Source of the DNA: DATBGZ01 sp036557785
GTDB taxonomy: Bacteria > Actinomycetota > Actinomycetes > Mycobacteriales > Micromonosporaceae
Reading direction: 5' to 3'
DNA: 64,000 nt
NCBI GenBank assembly: GCA_036557785.1
Contig: DATBGZ010000036.1
Location: 13,462 to 77,461, forward strand
Shown here: in pieces, positions 34,331-42,843 of the stretch
Position numbering within the stretch: the first letter of the stretch is position 1
How the letters are laid out: each line of letters starts with the position of its first letter
Translations under genes and position numbers: made by a program
Notes under the pieces: generated by a model
What the model saw: the letters and a program-made list of their open reading frames with translations, nothing else
Told to the model about the DNA's origin: nothing
The model's database searches: none

Positions 34331-34592
34331 GGCATGTCTACTGAATGATCGGCTCCGGATCTGGTAGATCATCTGTGTGATCGATGACGCCCGCCAACGT
34401 TCGATCCGTTGCGCCACAAGCAACGCAACGTCGTCGAACGCCGCGTCAACAAGCGCGAATACGTGTTCGCCGGCCGGCCCCACTCCAAGAACTCACTTCT
34501 TGGGCACCGCGCGGACCCCGGCCTGCCCAAGAAGTGACTTTTCTTGGGCTTGGCCGGGTCCAACGCGGGTGCAGGATTCAACAGACAGGCCC
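34330..34592. mobile_element. MITE-like remnant of an IS5-family element
   Basis: The 263-bp element has imperfect terminal inverted repeats of 17 nt: GGGCATGTCTACTGAAT at the left and the complement of ATTCAACAGACAGGCCC at the right (14 of 17 match). It is bordered by a duplicated TA (34328-34329 and 34593-34594), the target site used by the IS427 group of IS5. Inside, 34406-34460 reads PLRHKQRNVVERRVNKREY, like the end of an IS5-type transposase (R-N-x-V-E-R). No full transposase frame remains. It lies at the stop codons of two convergent genes. Confidence 0.75.
34485..34548. repeat. Nested hairpins inside the MITE
   Basis: TCACTTCTTGGGCA (34493-34506) pairs perfectly with TGCCCAAGAAGTGA (34524-34537). 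Each arm can also fold on itself: CCAAGAA-N5-TTCTTGG (34485-34503) and CCCAAGAA-N7-TTCTTGGG (34526-34548). The cluster could act as a two-way terminator for the convergent genes. Confidence 0.7.
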
Positions 34593-37500
34593 TAAGGCCG
34601 CGGCGCCGGTCTGATCCGCAGCGTCACCAACTGGAACGGGCGCACCTGCAGGCGCTGGGTCTGGCTCTGCCACGCCCGTGGTTCATCGAGCCGCCGCTCG
34701 AGCAGGTCGGTCTCGTACACCTCGTCGGCCTCGAATCCCAGCGAGAGCTGGGCCGAGACCCGACCGCCGAGCGACTCGTACAGTCGCACGACGAGGTCGC
34801 CGGAGCGGTCCTCGGCCAGCTTGACCGTCTCGACCACCAGGGCCGGATCGTCGACGGCCACGAGCGGCTCGACCGCGCCGCCCGTGCACGGTCGCAGCGG
34901 CAGGTTGACGCGGTAGCCCTCCCGTACCGCGTCGGCGATATCCGCACCGAGGGTAAGGGTCGAGGTGAATCGATGCTCGCCCTGATCGGCCTCCGGGTCA
35001 GGGAACAGCGGGGCACGCAGCAGGGACTGGCGTACGAGAGTGAAGACCCCACCCCCGGCACGCGCCACCCGGGTCACGTCGTGTCCGTAGCTCGCGTCGT
35101 TCGCCACGGCGACGCCGAAGCCCGACTCGCCCACGTGCATCCAGCGGTGGGCGCTGGTCTCGAAGCGCGCGGTGTCCCATGAGGTGTTCTGGAGGATCGA
35201 CCGGTTGATGTGTCCAAACTGGATCTCCGACGCCGCCCGCTCCGCCTGGACGTCGATGGGGAACGCGAGCTTGAGCAGCCGTTGCCGCTCGTGCCAGTCG
35301 ACCACGGTCTCGACCTCGACCGTGGCGGCGCTGGGTGCGAGCGCGATCCGCTGCTCGATGCGCGACCCGCCGACCCGATGGACGACCACGACCCGCGGCG
35401 AGGTCCCGGACGTGTCCACCTCGACGCTGTCCGGGGTGTCGAGCACGCTCTGGTGGAGTCGGTACTGCACGTCGACGTTCCAGGCATCGAATGCGGTCGG
35501 GGTGTCGCGGAAGATCTGCAGTTCGGCGAGGTGCTGACCCGGTGGCACGGCCTCACGGCCGGTGGCGAGGTGGACCGCCGAGCTCACCCGGCCGCTCGCG
35601 TCCACTGTGCACCGAACGAACGCGTTCGCGAGGACGAGGTCGGTTCCGTCACGCTCGAGGGTGGCGGGCACGGCGCTGACGCTGATGCCGACCGCGCCCG
35701 CAGGCACGCCGTCACGGACGAATGGACCGGGGTTGGCGCGGGCGACGCTCTCCGAGGATCCAGGCGCCGCCTGCTCGAGCGCGCTGAGCGCGTCGGCGAT
35801 GATCTGCTCGAGCCGCAGCTCGGCGCTGGCGTACTGGTCCTCCGCCACCCGGTAGACCCAGGCGATCGACGAGCCGGGCAGGATGTCATGGAACTGGTTG
35901 AGCAGCACCATCTGCCAGATCTCGGCCAGTTCCTCGTACGGGTACGGCCAGCCCGTACGGACGCTCGCCTGGCTCGCCCACAACTCGGCCTCGCGCAGCA
36001 GGTGCTCGCTGCGCCGGTTGCCGCGCTTGATCCGTGCCTGGCTGGTATACGTGCCGCGGTGATATTCGAGGTACAGCTCACCTGTCCATACAGGAGGGTC
36101 GGGGTACTCCGCCTGGGCGGCGCGAAAGAAGTCGATCGGCGCCGCCATCGTCACCGTCGGCGACCCCTCCAGGTCGCCGGCGACACGGGCGGCCGTGACC
36201 ATCTCCCGCGTCGGGCCCCCTCCGCCGTCACCGAAGCCGAACGGCACCAGCGAGGAGTTCGCCCGTCCCTTCTCGGCGAAGTTGCGCTCGGCCCGGGCCA
36301 GGTCGACCGCGGAGAGCTCCGAGCAGTAGTTGTTGACCGGCGGCATGTGGGTCAGGATGCGCGAACCGTCGATGCCTTCCCACCGGAACGTGTGGTGCGG
36401 GAACACATTCGTGTCGTTCCATGAGATCTTCAGGGTCAGCAGATAGTCGGCGCCGGCGGCGGTCGCGATCTGCGGCAGCGCTCCGGTGTAGCCGAACGAG
36501 TCGGGCAGCCACACCTCACGGCACTGCACCCCGAACTCGCGGAGGAAGAACGACTGGCCCGCCACGAACTGGCGCACCAGCGCCTCGCCCCCCGGCAGGT
36601 TTGTGTCCGACTCGACCCACATCCCGCCGACCGGCACGAACCGCCCCTGCGCCACGCGCTCCTGGATGCGGGCGAACAGCTCGGGATAGGCCTGCTTGAT
36701 CCACGCGTAGTGCTGGGCCGAGGACGCGGCGAAGACGAACTGCTCCGCGGCGGCCTCCGGGTCGCTGTCCATGAGGTTCAACACGTTGGCGAAGGTACGG
36801 GCGACCTTGCGCCTGGTCTCCCGTGCGGGCCACAGCCAGGCGGAGTCGATGTGCGCGTGGCCGACCGCGGTAACCCGGTGGGCTGAGGCGTTCGCGGGCT
36901 TGGCGAGCACGTCCCGCAGCGCCGCCCGTCCGGCTCCGACCGTGCCGCGGACGTCCCACGGGTCCATCGCGTCGACCATGTTCTCCAAGGCGCGGGCGAT
37001 CTCGGCGCCGCGGATGGAGGAGACCGGCGTGAGGTGGTCCACCATTCCCGACAGGGCGGTGATCTCCGCGATGAGCAGCGCCACCTGCTCGTCGCGGAGG
37101 ACGAGATCCATACGCCGCAGGGCGTAGATCGGGGCGTCACCGGCGGTGAGCGGGTCACCGAGCGAGGTGGGGGTGAAGGTCCAGCCGCCGGAGATCTCCG
37201 GATTGGCCGCCGCCTCGACATAGAGGTCAATCGAATCACCGGCGGCCCCGGCCGGGATGTGGTTGTTGCGTGGCTCAAGCCCCTTCACAAGGACGCCGCC
37301 CGGCGACCAGACCAACCCCTCGGCCTGGAAGCCCGGCTGGCCGCCGGTGAACCCGAGGTCGACGAGGATCTCCGCGCGCGTCCTCGCCGATGCTGCCGAG
37401 CCGGCTGCCACCCACGTCTCGGCAAGCGCCTCGGCCCACTCCGGGGGGACCGTGCCGGTGACGTGGAACCAGACCGTGCCCCAGGGCTTGCCCCAGGGCG

Positions 37501-37678
37501 TGCCGATCGCGAACGGGTGGAACTTCTCCGCCACAGCCTCGGCAAAGGGCACCGGCTCACCCGGCGCCTCCCAGGCGCTGACCGCGAGGGGGATCGCCGC
37601 GCGGTGGATCGCCGGGGTGATGCGCTCGGAGAGGAACCGCCGTACCCGGGCGAGGACGAGCGCGCTGTCATCGTGCAT
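34592..37678 (-). CDS. Alpha-mannosidase, glycoside hydrolase family 38
   Basis: A 1028-residue enzyme that releases alpha-linked mannose. The zinc-binding start HAHIDSAWLWPARETRRKVART lies near residue 275, the nucleophile region is WLPDSFGYTGALPQIATAAGADYLLTLKISWND, and HDILPGSSIAWVYRVAEDQY precedes the beta-rich C-terminal domains of GH38. No signal peptide is present, so it acts in the cytosol. Length is normal. ATG 37678 gives the natural start. It lies 87 nt after the last permease of the ABC operon upstream on the same strand and may be co-transcribed. Its stop touches the MITE. Confidence 0.93.
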   Translation of the reverse strand: MHDDSALVLARVRRFLSERITPAIHRAAIPLAVSAWEAPGEPVPFAEAVAEKFHPFAIGTPWGKPWGTVWFHVTGTVPPEWAEALAETWVAAGSAASARTRAEILVDLGFTGGQPGFQAEGLVWSPGGVLVKGLEPRNNHIPAGAAGDSIDLYVEAAANPEISGGWTFTPTSLGDPLTAGDAPIYALRRMDLVLRDEQVALLIAEITALSGMVDHLTPVSSIRGAEIARALENMVDAMDPWDVRGTVGAGRAALRDVLAKPANASAHRVTAVGHAHIDSAWLWPARETRRKVARTFANVLNLMDSDPEAAAEQFVFAASSAQHYAWIKQAYPELFARIQERVAQGRFVPVGGMWVESDTNLPGGEALVRQFVAGQSFFLREFGVQCREVWLPDSFGYTGALPQIATAAGADYLLTLKISWNDTNVFPHHTFRWEGIDGSRILTHMPPVNNYCSELSAVDLARAERNFAEKGRANSSLVPFGFGDGGGGPTREMVTAARVAGDLEGSPTVTMAAPIDFFRAAQAEYPDPPVWTGELYLEYHRGTYTSQARIKRGNRRSEHLLREAELWASQASVRTGWPYPYEELAEIWQMVLLNQFHDILPGSSIAWVYRVAEDQYASAELRLEQIIADALSALEQAAPGSSESVARANPGPFVRDGVPAGAVGISVSAVPATLERDGTDLVLANAFVRCTVDASGRVSSAVHLATGREAVPPGQHLAELQIFRDTPTAFDAWNVDVQYRLHQSVLDTPDSVEVDTSGTSPRVVVVHRVGGSRIEQRIALAPSAATVEVETVVDWHERQRLLKLAFPIDVQAERAASEIQFGHINRSILQNTSWDTARFETSAHRWMHVGESGFGVAVANDASYGHDVTRVARAGGGVFTLVRQSLLRAPLFPDPEADQGEHRFTSTLTLGADIADAVREGYRVNLPLRPCTGGAVEPLVAVDDPALVVETVKLAEDRSGDLVVRLYESLGGRVSAQLSLGFEADEVYETDLLERRLDEPRAWQSQTQRLQVRPFQLVTLRIRPAPRP

Positions 37679-37765
37679 CGCGCTAATATCGCGCACCGCC
37701 CGGCCGCGCTGTTAGCCGCCTGTCCAAGCCCCGACACGTGGGTGACCTTCAGCCGGGTCGGTAGG

Positions 37766-38524
37766 TCACGGATCGCTGAGAACGAACCGGGCGGCGCCGG
37801 CGAGAGCGAACGTCGCGGCCCATCCCGCGAGCACCGCCAGACCCGCCCAGGGGCCGATCCGCGCGTGGTCCAGACCGACCGTGGCCTGCACCGCGAGCCC
37901 GGCGCTCAGCGGTCCGTACGTCCGGATCAGGTCGCTGTCAACGAACTGGGAGACGATCGGGAACAGGTAGAGCAGGCCGACGGCGGCGGTGATCGCGACG
38001 GCCGTGTCGCGCACGAGTGCCGCCAGGCCGAGGCTGAGGACGGCGATCAGGCCCAGGTAGAGCACGGTGCCCACCGCGGCGCGAAGCGATGGGCCCTCGG
38101 CGGGTGCCGGGAGGTGCGCGAAGCCGTTGTGGCGCAGGATCGGTCGGGCGAGCGCGATCGACCCGGCGACCGCCAGGGCACCGGCGGCCAGCGCGGCGCC
38201 CGTCACGACCGCCGCCTTCGCCGCGAACACCCGCAGCCGCCGGGGCGCTGCCGCGAACGTGGTACGGATCATCCCCGTGTCGTGCTCACCACTGACGCAG
38301 AGCACCGCCAGCACGATGACCAGGATCTGTCCAAGATGGACGCCCGATAGGCCGAGCCTCGTGGTGTCCTCGAAGCACTCGGCAGGTGACGTGCACTGGT
38401 CGATGTGGACGGTGGCCGTCACCGTGGCCCCGAGCGCGACCATGCCCCCTGCGGTCCCGAGCAGGAGCCACAGGTTCGTGGCCACCGTGCCCAGCTTCAC
38501 GGTCTCGGCACGCAGGAGCCTCAT
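37766..38524 (-). CDS. ABC-2 exporter permease, third gene of the operon
   Basis: A 252-residue membrane protein with about six spans, beginning RLLRAETVKLGTVATNLWLLLGTAGGMVALGATVTATV. SGEHDTGMIRTTFAAAPRRLRVFAAKAAVV carries the ABC-2 cytosolic pattern E-x-x-x-G-x-I-R-T-T-x-x-x-x-P-R-R that is shared with the permease encoded upstream, so the two are paralogous halves. A short outside loop with two cysteines (DQCTSPAECFED) follows the first span. Its start overlaps the stop of the upstream gene (ATGA). Confidence 0.87.
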   Translation of the reverse strand: MRLLRAETVKLGTVATNLWLLLGTAGGMVALGATVTATVHIDQCTSPAECFEDTTRLGLSGVHLGQILVIVLAVLCVSGEHDTGMIRTTFAAAPRRLRVFAAKAAVVTGAALAAGALAVAGSIALARPILRHNGFAHLPAPAEGPSLRAAVGTVLYLGLIAVLSLGLAALVRDTAVAITAAVGLLYLFPIVSQFVDSDLIRTYGPLSAGLAVQATVGLDHARIGPWAGLAVLAGWAATFALAGAARFVLSDP

Positions 38525-39912
38525 GCGTCGCGCCGCCGGATCCGCCAGACCGCCAGCACGAGAACCACCGTCGCGTAGGCGGCGAGGACGCCCAGACCGG
38601 CCCACGGCGTGGTGGCCGTGTTCCACAGCGACCGGGTCTGCAGGATCGCCAGACCCGCCACCGGGGTGCTCCGGCCGATCCACCGCGCCACGTCCAGGGG
38701 CAGTGCGGTATCGAAGACCGTGGGGAGGAGGAAGACCAGCAGCATCAGCGTGATGGCGGCCGCGCCGCGCCGCAGCAGTGCGCCGAGTGCGACGCCGAGG
38801 ACTCCCACCAGTGCCAGCAGCAGCCCGGCGCCGACCACCACGCGCAGCATGGTCGGGTCGGTCAGCGACAGCACGGGGTAGTTCGGTGCCGCGAAGCCGT
38901 TGCGGGCCAGTTGCGGCCGGGCCAGACCGTATGAGGCGAGGGCGCCGACGAGACCGACCACAAAGGACACAGCGGCCACGACAACGGCCTTGGCGAGCAG
39001 CGCCCGGCCACGCCGCGGGCTCGCGGTGAAGGTCGTACGGATCAGGCCGCGCCGCAACTCCGAGGAGATGGTCAGCACCGCGAGGACCACCACCATCACC
39101 AGGCCGAGCAGCAGGCCGTCGAGCGCGGTGAGGACGACATCGTCGTCGCCGATGACCACGTACGTGATGTCGCCGGAGCCGGCAACCGTGACGGTGCCGT
39201 CGGACTCCGTCATGCTCCCCGGCTGCGTCGGCTCGCTCTGGACGGGCGCCATGACGATGTCATCGCTGCGCCAATCGGCGGTGCTGCGCGGGGTGAGCGC
39301 GACGTGGTCGAAGGTCGCGGTGGCGAGGGTTGGTGTGCTCTCCCGATGCGTGCTGCCGAACTGCTGCTCCATGACGGACTCGGTCGGCGAGCTCACGAAC
39401 AGTCCGATCTCGACAGTGGTGGGCAACCGGTCCATCGGGACCACACCGACACGCGTCCACACGGTACCGTCCGCCGATTCGTCGGCCGCGATGGCCGAGC
39501 CGGTACGGGTCAGCCGCAGCCAGGTCGGTGCGCCGCCCGCCCCACCCGATGTCGCCGCGCCAAAGTTGGACTCGAGCCGGACGCCGTGCGCGGGGGCCAC
39601 GTACACGGCGGCGTAGGGCGAGCCGCTGACCGCCTGCTGCTTGACCATCAGCCCGGCCCTCGCCCCGTCGTTGCCGGCGGACAGGCTCGCCACCCGCGCC
39701 ACGACCGAGCCATCGCCTGCCATCGACTGGTGGACGAAGTGGAACTGGTCGATGTAGTTCGGATAGTCGTTGGCATCCGTGCTGGAGAGCGTGGCGAAGG
39801 CGGTCGACGCGACGGCAGACACCACAGCGGCCGCGACCGCCGTGATGACCCACCGGCGTACCGACCGGAACTTCGTCCACTCTGCCCGCAGCAGCCGTAC
39901 GAACGAGTTCAT
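38521..39912 (-). CDS. ABC-2 exporter permease with an outside beta-sandwich domain
   Basis: A 463-residue permease. The first span (VITAVAAAVVSAVASTAFATL) is followed by ~210 residues outside the membrane before the remaining five spans. That insert reads GLMVKQQAVSGSPYAAVYVAPAHGVRLESNFG...PTWLRLTRTGSAIAADESADGTVWTRVG...TTVEIGLFVSS...ATATFDHVALT, which looks like a DUF1349/concanavalin-type beta sandwich known from glycoside hydrolases. The membrane part has ISSELRRGLIRTTFTASPRRGRALLAK. It overlaps both neighbours by ATGA. Confidence 0.82.
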   Translation of the reverse strand: MNSFVRLLRAEWTKFRSVRRWVITAVAAAVVSAVASTAFATLSSTDANDYPNYIDQFHFVHQSMAGDGSVVARVASLSAGNDGARAGLMVKQQAVSGSPYAAVYVAPAHGVRLESNFGAATSGGAGGAPTWLRLTRTGSAIAADESADGTVWTRVGVVPMDRLPTTVEIGLFVSSPTESVMEQQFGSTHRESTPTLATATFDHVALTPRSTADWRSDDIVMAPVQSEPTQPGSMTESDGTVTVAGSGDITYVVIGDDDVVLTALDGLLLGLVMVVVLAVLTISSELRRGLIRTTFTASPRRGRALLAKAVVVAAVSFVVGLVGALASYGLARPQLARNGFAAPNYPVLSLTDPTMLRVVVGAGLLLALVGVLGVALGALLRRGAAAITLMLLVFLLPTVFDTALPLDVARWIGRSTPVAGLAILQTRSLWNTATTPWAGLGVLAAYATVVLVLAVWRIRRRDA

Positions 39913-40829
39913 CGGACCTCCTGGGCACGATAGTCGGTGGCGGCGCGGGTGAGCTCCAGGTACGCCTCCTCCAGGGATGCGCGATGTGCGGTGAGCTCCG
40001 AGAACGGCACCGCTTGCTCCGCGAGCACCGAGGTGACGCGCTCGGCAGGAATCCCGTCGATGGTCAGCGTGTCGCCACCGGTCGCGGCTACGACGGCACC
40101 GGCGCGGGCCAGCGCCGCCATCGCCTGCGCGCGATGGGTTGTGCGCAGTGTCAGCCGGGCGCTGGACGCCGAGGCGATGAGCTGGGCCACCGGGGTGTCC
40201 GCGAGCAGCCGTCCCCGGCCGATCACCACGAGGTGATCGGCGGTGTCCTCCAGCTCAGCCATCAGGTGACTGGAGACGAGCACGGCCCGACCCTGCTCGG
40301 CGAGCGACCGGAGCCGGCCCCGGATCCACCGGACGCCCTCGGGATCCAGACCGTTCACCGGCTCGTCGAGGATGAGCACCCCGGGGTTGCCGAGCAGTGC
40401 GGCGGCGATGCCCAGCCGTTGCAGCATGCCCAGCGAGTAGCCACCGGCGCGGCGCCGGCCGGCCGAGCCGAGCCCCACCTGCTCGATCACCTCGTCAACC
40501 CGTGCGGTCGGCAGCCCGTTGCTGCGCGCCAGCCACAGCAGATGGTTGCGACCGCTGCGGCCGGGATGCACCGCGTTGGCGTCGAGCAACGCCCCCACCT
40601 GGCGCAGCGGGTTCCTCAGCGCCCGGTACGGCGTGCCACCGATCAGGGCCTGACCGCGCTCCGGCCGATCGAGCCCGAGGATGATCCGCATGGTGGTGGA
40701 CTTTCCGGCGCCGTTGGGGCCGACGAACCCGGTGACGCGTCCAGAGTGGACGGTGAAGGAGAGCCCGTCCACGGCCGTGGTCCGGCCGTAGCATTTGCGT
40801 AGTTCACGCACCTCGATGGCGTGTGGCAT
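39909..40829 (-). CDS. ABC exporter ATP-binding protein
   Basis: A 306-residue ATPase, first gene of a three-gene operon with two permeases. Walker A GPNGAGKS near residues 38-45, the signature region GGYSLGMLQRLGIAAAL, Walker B VLILDEPVNGLDPEG and H-loop LVSSHLMAELEDTADHL are complete. The C-terminal ~90 residues are the accessory domain of this exporter class. ATG 40829 is preceded by the shared region with a two-component system, which probably controls the operon. The stop overlaps the first permease start by ATGA. Confidence 0.9.
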   Translation of the reverse strand: MPHAIEVRELRKCYGRTTAVDGLSFTVHSGRVTGFVGPNGAGKSTTMRIILGLDRPERGQALIGGTPYRALRNPLRQVGALLDANAVHPGRSGRNHLLWLARSNGLPTARVDEVIEQVGLGSAGRRRAGGYSLGMLQRLGIAAALLGNPGVLILDEPVNGLDPEGVRWIRGRLRSLAEQGRAVLVSSHLMAELEDTADHLVVIGRGRLLADTPVAQLIASASSARLTLRTTHRAQAMAALARAGAVVAATGGDTLTIDGIPAERVTSVLAEQAVPFSELTAHRASLEEAYLELTRAATDYRAQEVR

Positions 40830-40920
40830 GGCGGCCACGCTAGGCAACATCGCGCCGCTGGTCGTCGCGCCGCGGTGCCGTCTTTGACCTCCCCGGCGCA
40901 CGCCAGCCCCGCCGGTGGCA

Positions 40921-40936
40921 TCCCCCGCGCGAGGGA
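40921..40936. promoter_or_regulatory. Palindrome candidate for the adjacent response regulator
   Basis: TCCCCCGCGCGAGGGA is a 16-nt palindrome with one mismatched pair. It lies between the divergent ABC operon (start 40829) and the histidine kinase gene (start 40996), the usual place for a response-regulator site. The match to any known box is not proven. Confidence 0.4.
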
Positions 40937-40995
40937 GACGGAACCGACCACGCCTGGGTGATTCCGCGACCGCGCGCACCGGCCAGAATGGCGGG

Positions 40996-42165
40996 GTGGG
41001 CGCGGTGGCGATGGTGCGCAGGGGGGCGGCGGCGCCTGGTTCGGCGATCATCGCGGCCGCCGTGCTGGCGACCCTCGCCATGATCGAGGTCGTGCTGCGC
41101 GAGCGATCACAGCCGCAGGTGTCCCTGCTCCTCGCGTTAGCCGGCACCGTCCCCGTGGCCGTCGCGCGCAGGCTGCCCTTCATCGCGGCGCTCGTGGTCA
41201 CCGCGGCCATCGAGATCACGGCCTCGCGAAGGGTCGCCGTCCCGGTCGCCGCCGTGATCGCGCTGGTGGTCACGGCATATCTGGTGGGGCTGGTCAGGTC
41301 CGCGGCGCACGCGGCGATCGTCGTGGCGCCGTACATGCTCGTCGCCATCGTGCAGCCGTGGGGCCAGGGCACAGCCGAACGCCTCGGCATGATCGCTCTG
41401 CTCGGTCTGGCGTTCGCGGCCGTCGCCATCGGTCGCCGACGACGCACGCGCGTGCAAGCCGCCGCGCACGAGGCGACGGAGCGCGCGCTCGCCGGCACGC
41501 TGTTGGAGAATGCCGAGCGGGGTGAGCGGGCACGCATCGCCCGCGAGCTGCACGATGTCGTCGCGCATCACATCTCGATGATCTCCGTGCAGGCGGAGAC
41601 CGCCCGCCTGACGACCCCCGGGCTGCCGGACGAGGGCGCAGCGCGGTTGCGGGCCATCGGTGACACCGCCCGCACCGCCCTGACCGAGATGCGCCGCCTG
41701 CTCGGCATGCTGCGTGAGGACAGCCGGCCCCGCGAACCCAGCGATCAACCGGGCGCCGCGGCGGACCGAGCGCCACAACCGGATCTGACGCAGATCAATG
41801 AGCTCGTGGACCAGGCGCGGGCCTCGACCGGCGCCGCCGTACGGCTGGTGGTGCAAGGCGGGGTCGAACCGTTGGATCCGGGCGTGGAGCTCGTCGCGTA
41901 CCGCATCGTCCAGGAGGCGCTGACGAATGCCCGCCGCCATGCCCCGGACGCGGCCGTCGCCGTCGAGCTCGACTACGGCGCGGACGCGCTGCGGGTGCTC
42001 GTACGCGACAACGGTCCGGGCCCTGCGCCCGACGCCCGGCCCGGCCACGGAATTCTCGGCATGCGCGAGCGAGCCGCCATCGTCGGCGGCGCGCTCTCGA
42101 CCGGTGCCGCACCCGGCGGTGGCTACCTCGTCATCGCCGTCCTGCCCAGGCGGGCGGCCGCATGA
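40996..42165 (+). CDS. Sensor histidine kinase (NarL/DesK type)
   Basis: A 389-residue sensor kinase. The N-terminal third has about five membrane segments with almost no outside loops, suited to sensing membrane state. The HisKA_3 box is IARELHDVVAHHISMISVQAE, whose first histidine (LHD) is phosphorylated, and the ATPase domain has the N-box region IVQEALTNARRHAPDA and VRDNGPGPAPDARPGHGILGMRERA. The response regulator follows with an ATGA overlap. The divergent ABC exporter is the likely target. GTG 40996 or ATG 41011 may be used. Confidence 0.88.
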   Translation: MGAVAMVRRGAAAPGSAIIAAAVLATLAMIEVVLRERSQPQVSLLLALAGTVPVAVARRLPFIAALVVTAAIEITASRRVAVPVAAVIALVVTAYLVGLVRSAAHAAIVVAPYMLVAIVQPWGQGTAERLGMIALLGLAFAAVAIGRRRRTRVQAAAHEATERALAGTLLENAERGERARIARELHDVVAHHISMISVQAETARLTTPGLPDEGAARLRAIGDTARTALTEMRRLLGMLREDSRPREPSDQPGAAADRAPQPDLTQINELVDQARASTGAAVRLVVQGGVEPLDPGVELVAYRIVQEALTNARRHAPDAAVAVELDYGADALRVLVRDNGPGPAPDARPGHGILGMRERAAIVGGALSTGAAPGGGYLVIAVLPRRAAA

Positions 42166-42830
42166 ACCCATCCATGGGCGCCATCCGCATCGTCGTCGTG
42201 GACGACCAGGAGGTGGTCAGGGCCGGGTTCGCGGCGCTGCTGGCGACCCAGCCCGACTTCGCGGTCGTGGGCAGTGCGGCGGACGGCGCGGCCGCGATCG
42301 CGCTCTGCCGCGAAGGGCGACCCGACATCGTATTGATGGACGTACGGATGCCCGTGATGGACGGCATCGAGGCGACCCGGCAGATCAGCGCGCAGAGCCC
42401 GGCACGGGTCATCATCCTGACCACGTTCGACCTCGACGAGCACGTGTACGCCGCCCTGGGCGCCGGGGCCAGCGGCTTCCTGCTCAAGGACGTCACCGCC
42501 GAGCGACTCTTCGACGCCGTACGCGTCGTGGCCGCGGGCGAGGCGCTGCTCGACCCCGCCGTCACCAAACGGCTCATCGCCGAGTTCGCCCGGCTGCGAC
42601 CGCGGCCGGCACCAGTGCCGAGCACCCTGACGCCGCGTGAGACCGAGGTCCTGCGGCTGGTCGCGGCCGGCCTCTCCAATGCCGAGATCGCCGCCGACCT
42701 CGTCGTCAGCGAAGAGACCGTGAAGACCCACACGAGCCACATCCTGGGCAAGCTCGGTCTGCGCGACCGCACCCAGGCGGTCATCTACGCCTATGAAACC
42801 CGGCTGGTCGTCCCGCGGGCGCAGCATTGA
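42162..42830 (+). CDS. Response regulator, NarL/LuxR family
   Basis: A 222-residue regulator with an N-terminal receiver (VVVDDQEVVRAGFAALL, phospho-acceptor in IVLMDVRMPVMDG, switch lysine in GFLLKDV) and a C-terminal LuxR-type helix-turn-helix (LTPRETEVLRLVAAGLSNAEIAADLVVSEETVKTHTSHILGKLGLRDRTQAV). It is translationally coupled to the kinase. It most likely binds the intergenic region upstream of the kinase and the ABC operon. Confidence 0.92.
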   Translation: MNPSMGAIRIVVVDDQEVVRAGFAALLATQPDFAVVGSAADGAAAIALCREGRPDIVLMDVRMPVMDGIEATRQISAQSPARVIILTTFDLDEHVYAALGAGASGFLLKDVTAERLFDAVRVVAAGEALLDPAVTKRLIAEFARLRPRPAPVPSTLTPRETEVLRLVAAGLSNAEIAADLVVSEETVKTHTSHILGKLGLRDRTQAVIYAYETRLVVPRAQH

Positions 42831-42843
42831 ATGCTTCGATGGC

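Noticed and set aside
32423..34483. A 686-codon open frame on the minus strand
   Set aside because: It runs antisense through the ABC permease and DNA methyltransferase genes and has no recognisable domain.
34330..34592. A functional small transposase gene inside the element
   Set aside because: Only about 19 transposase-like residues are seen; no start, catalytic domain or adequate length.
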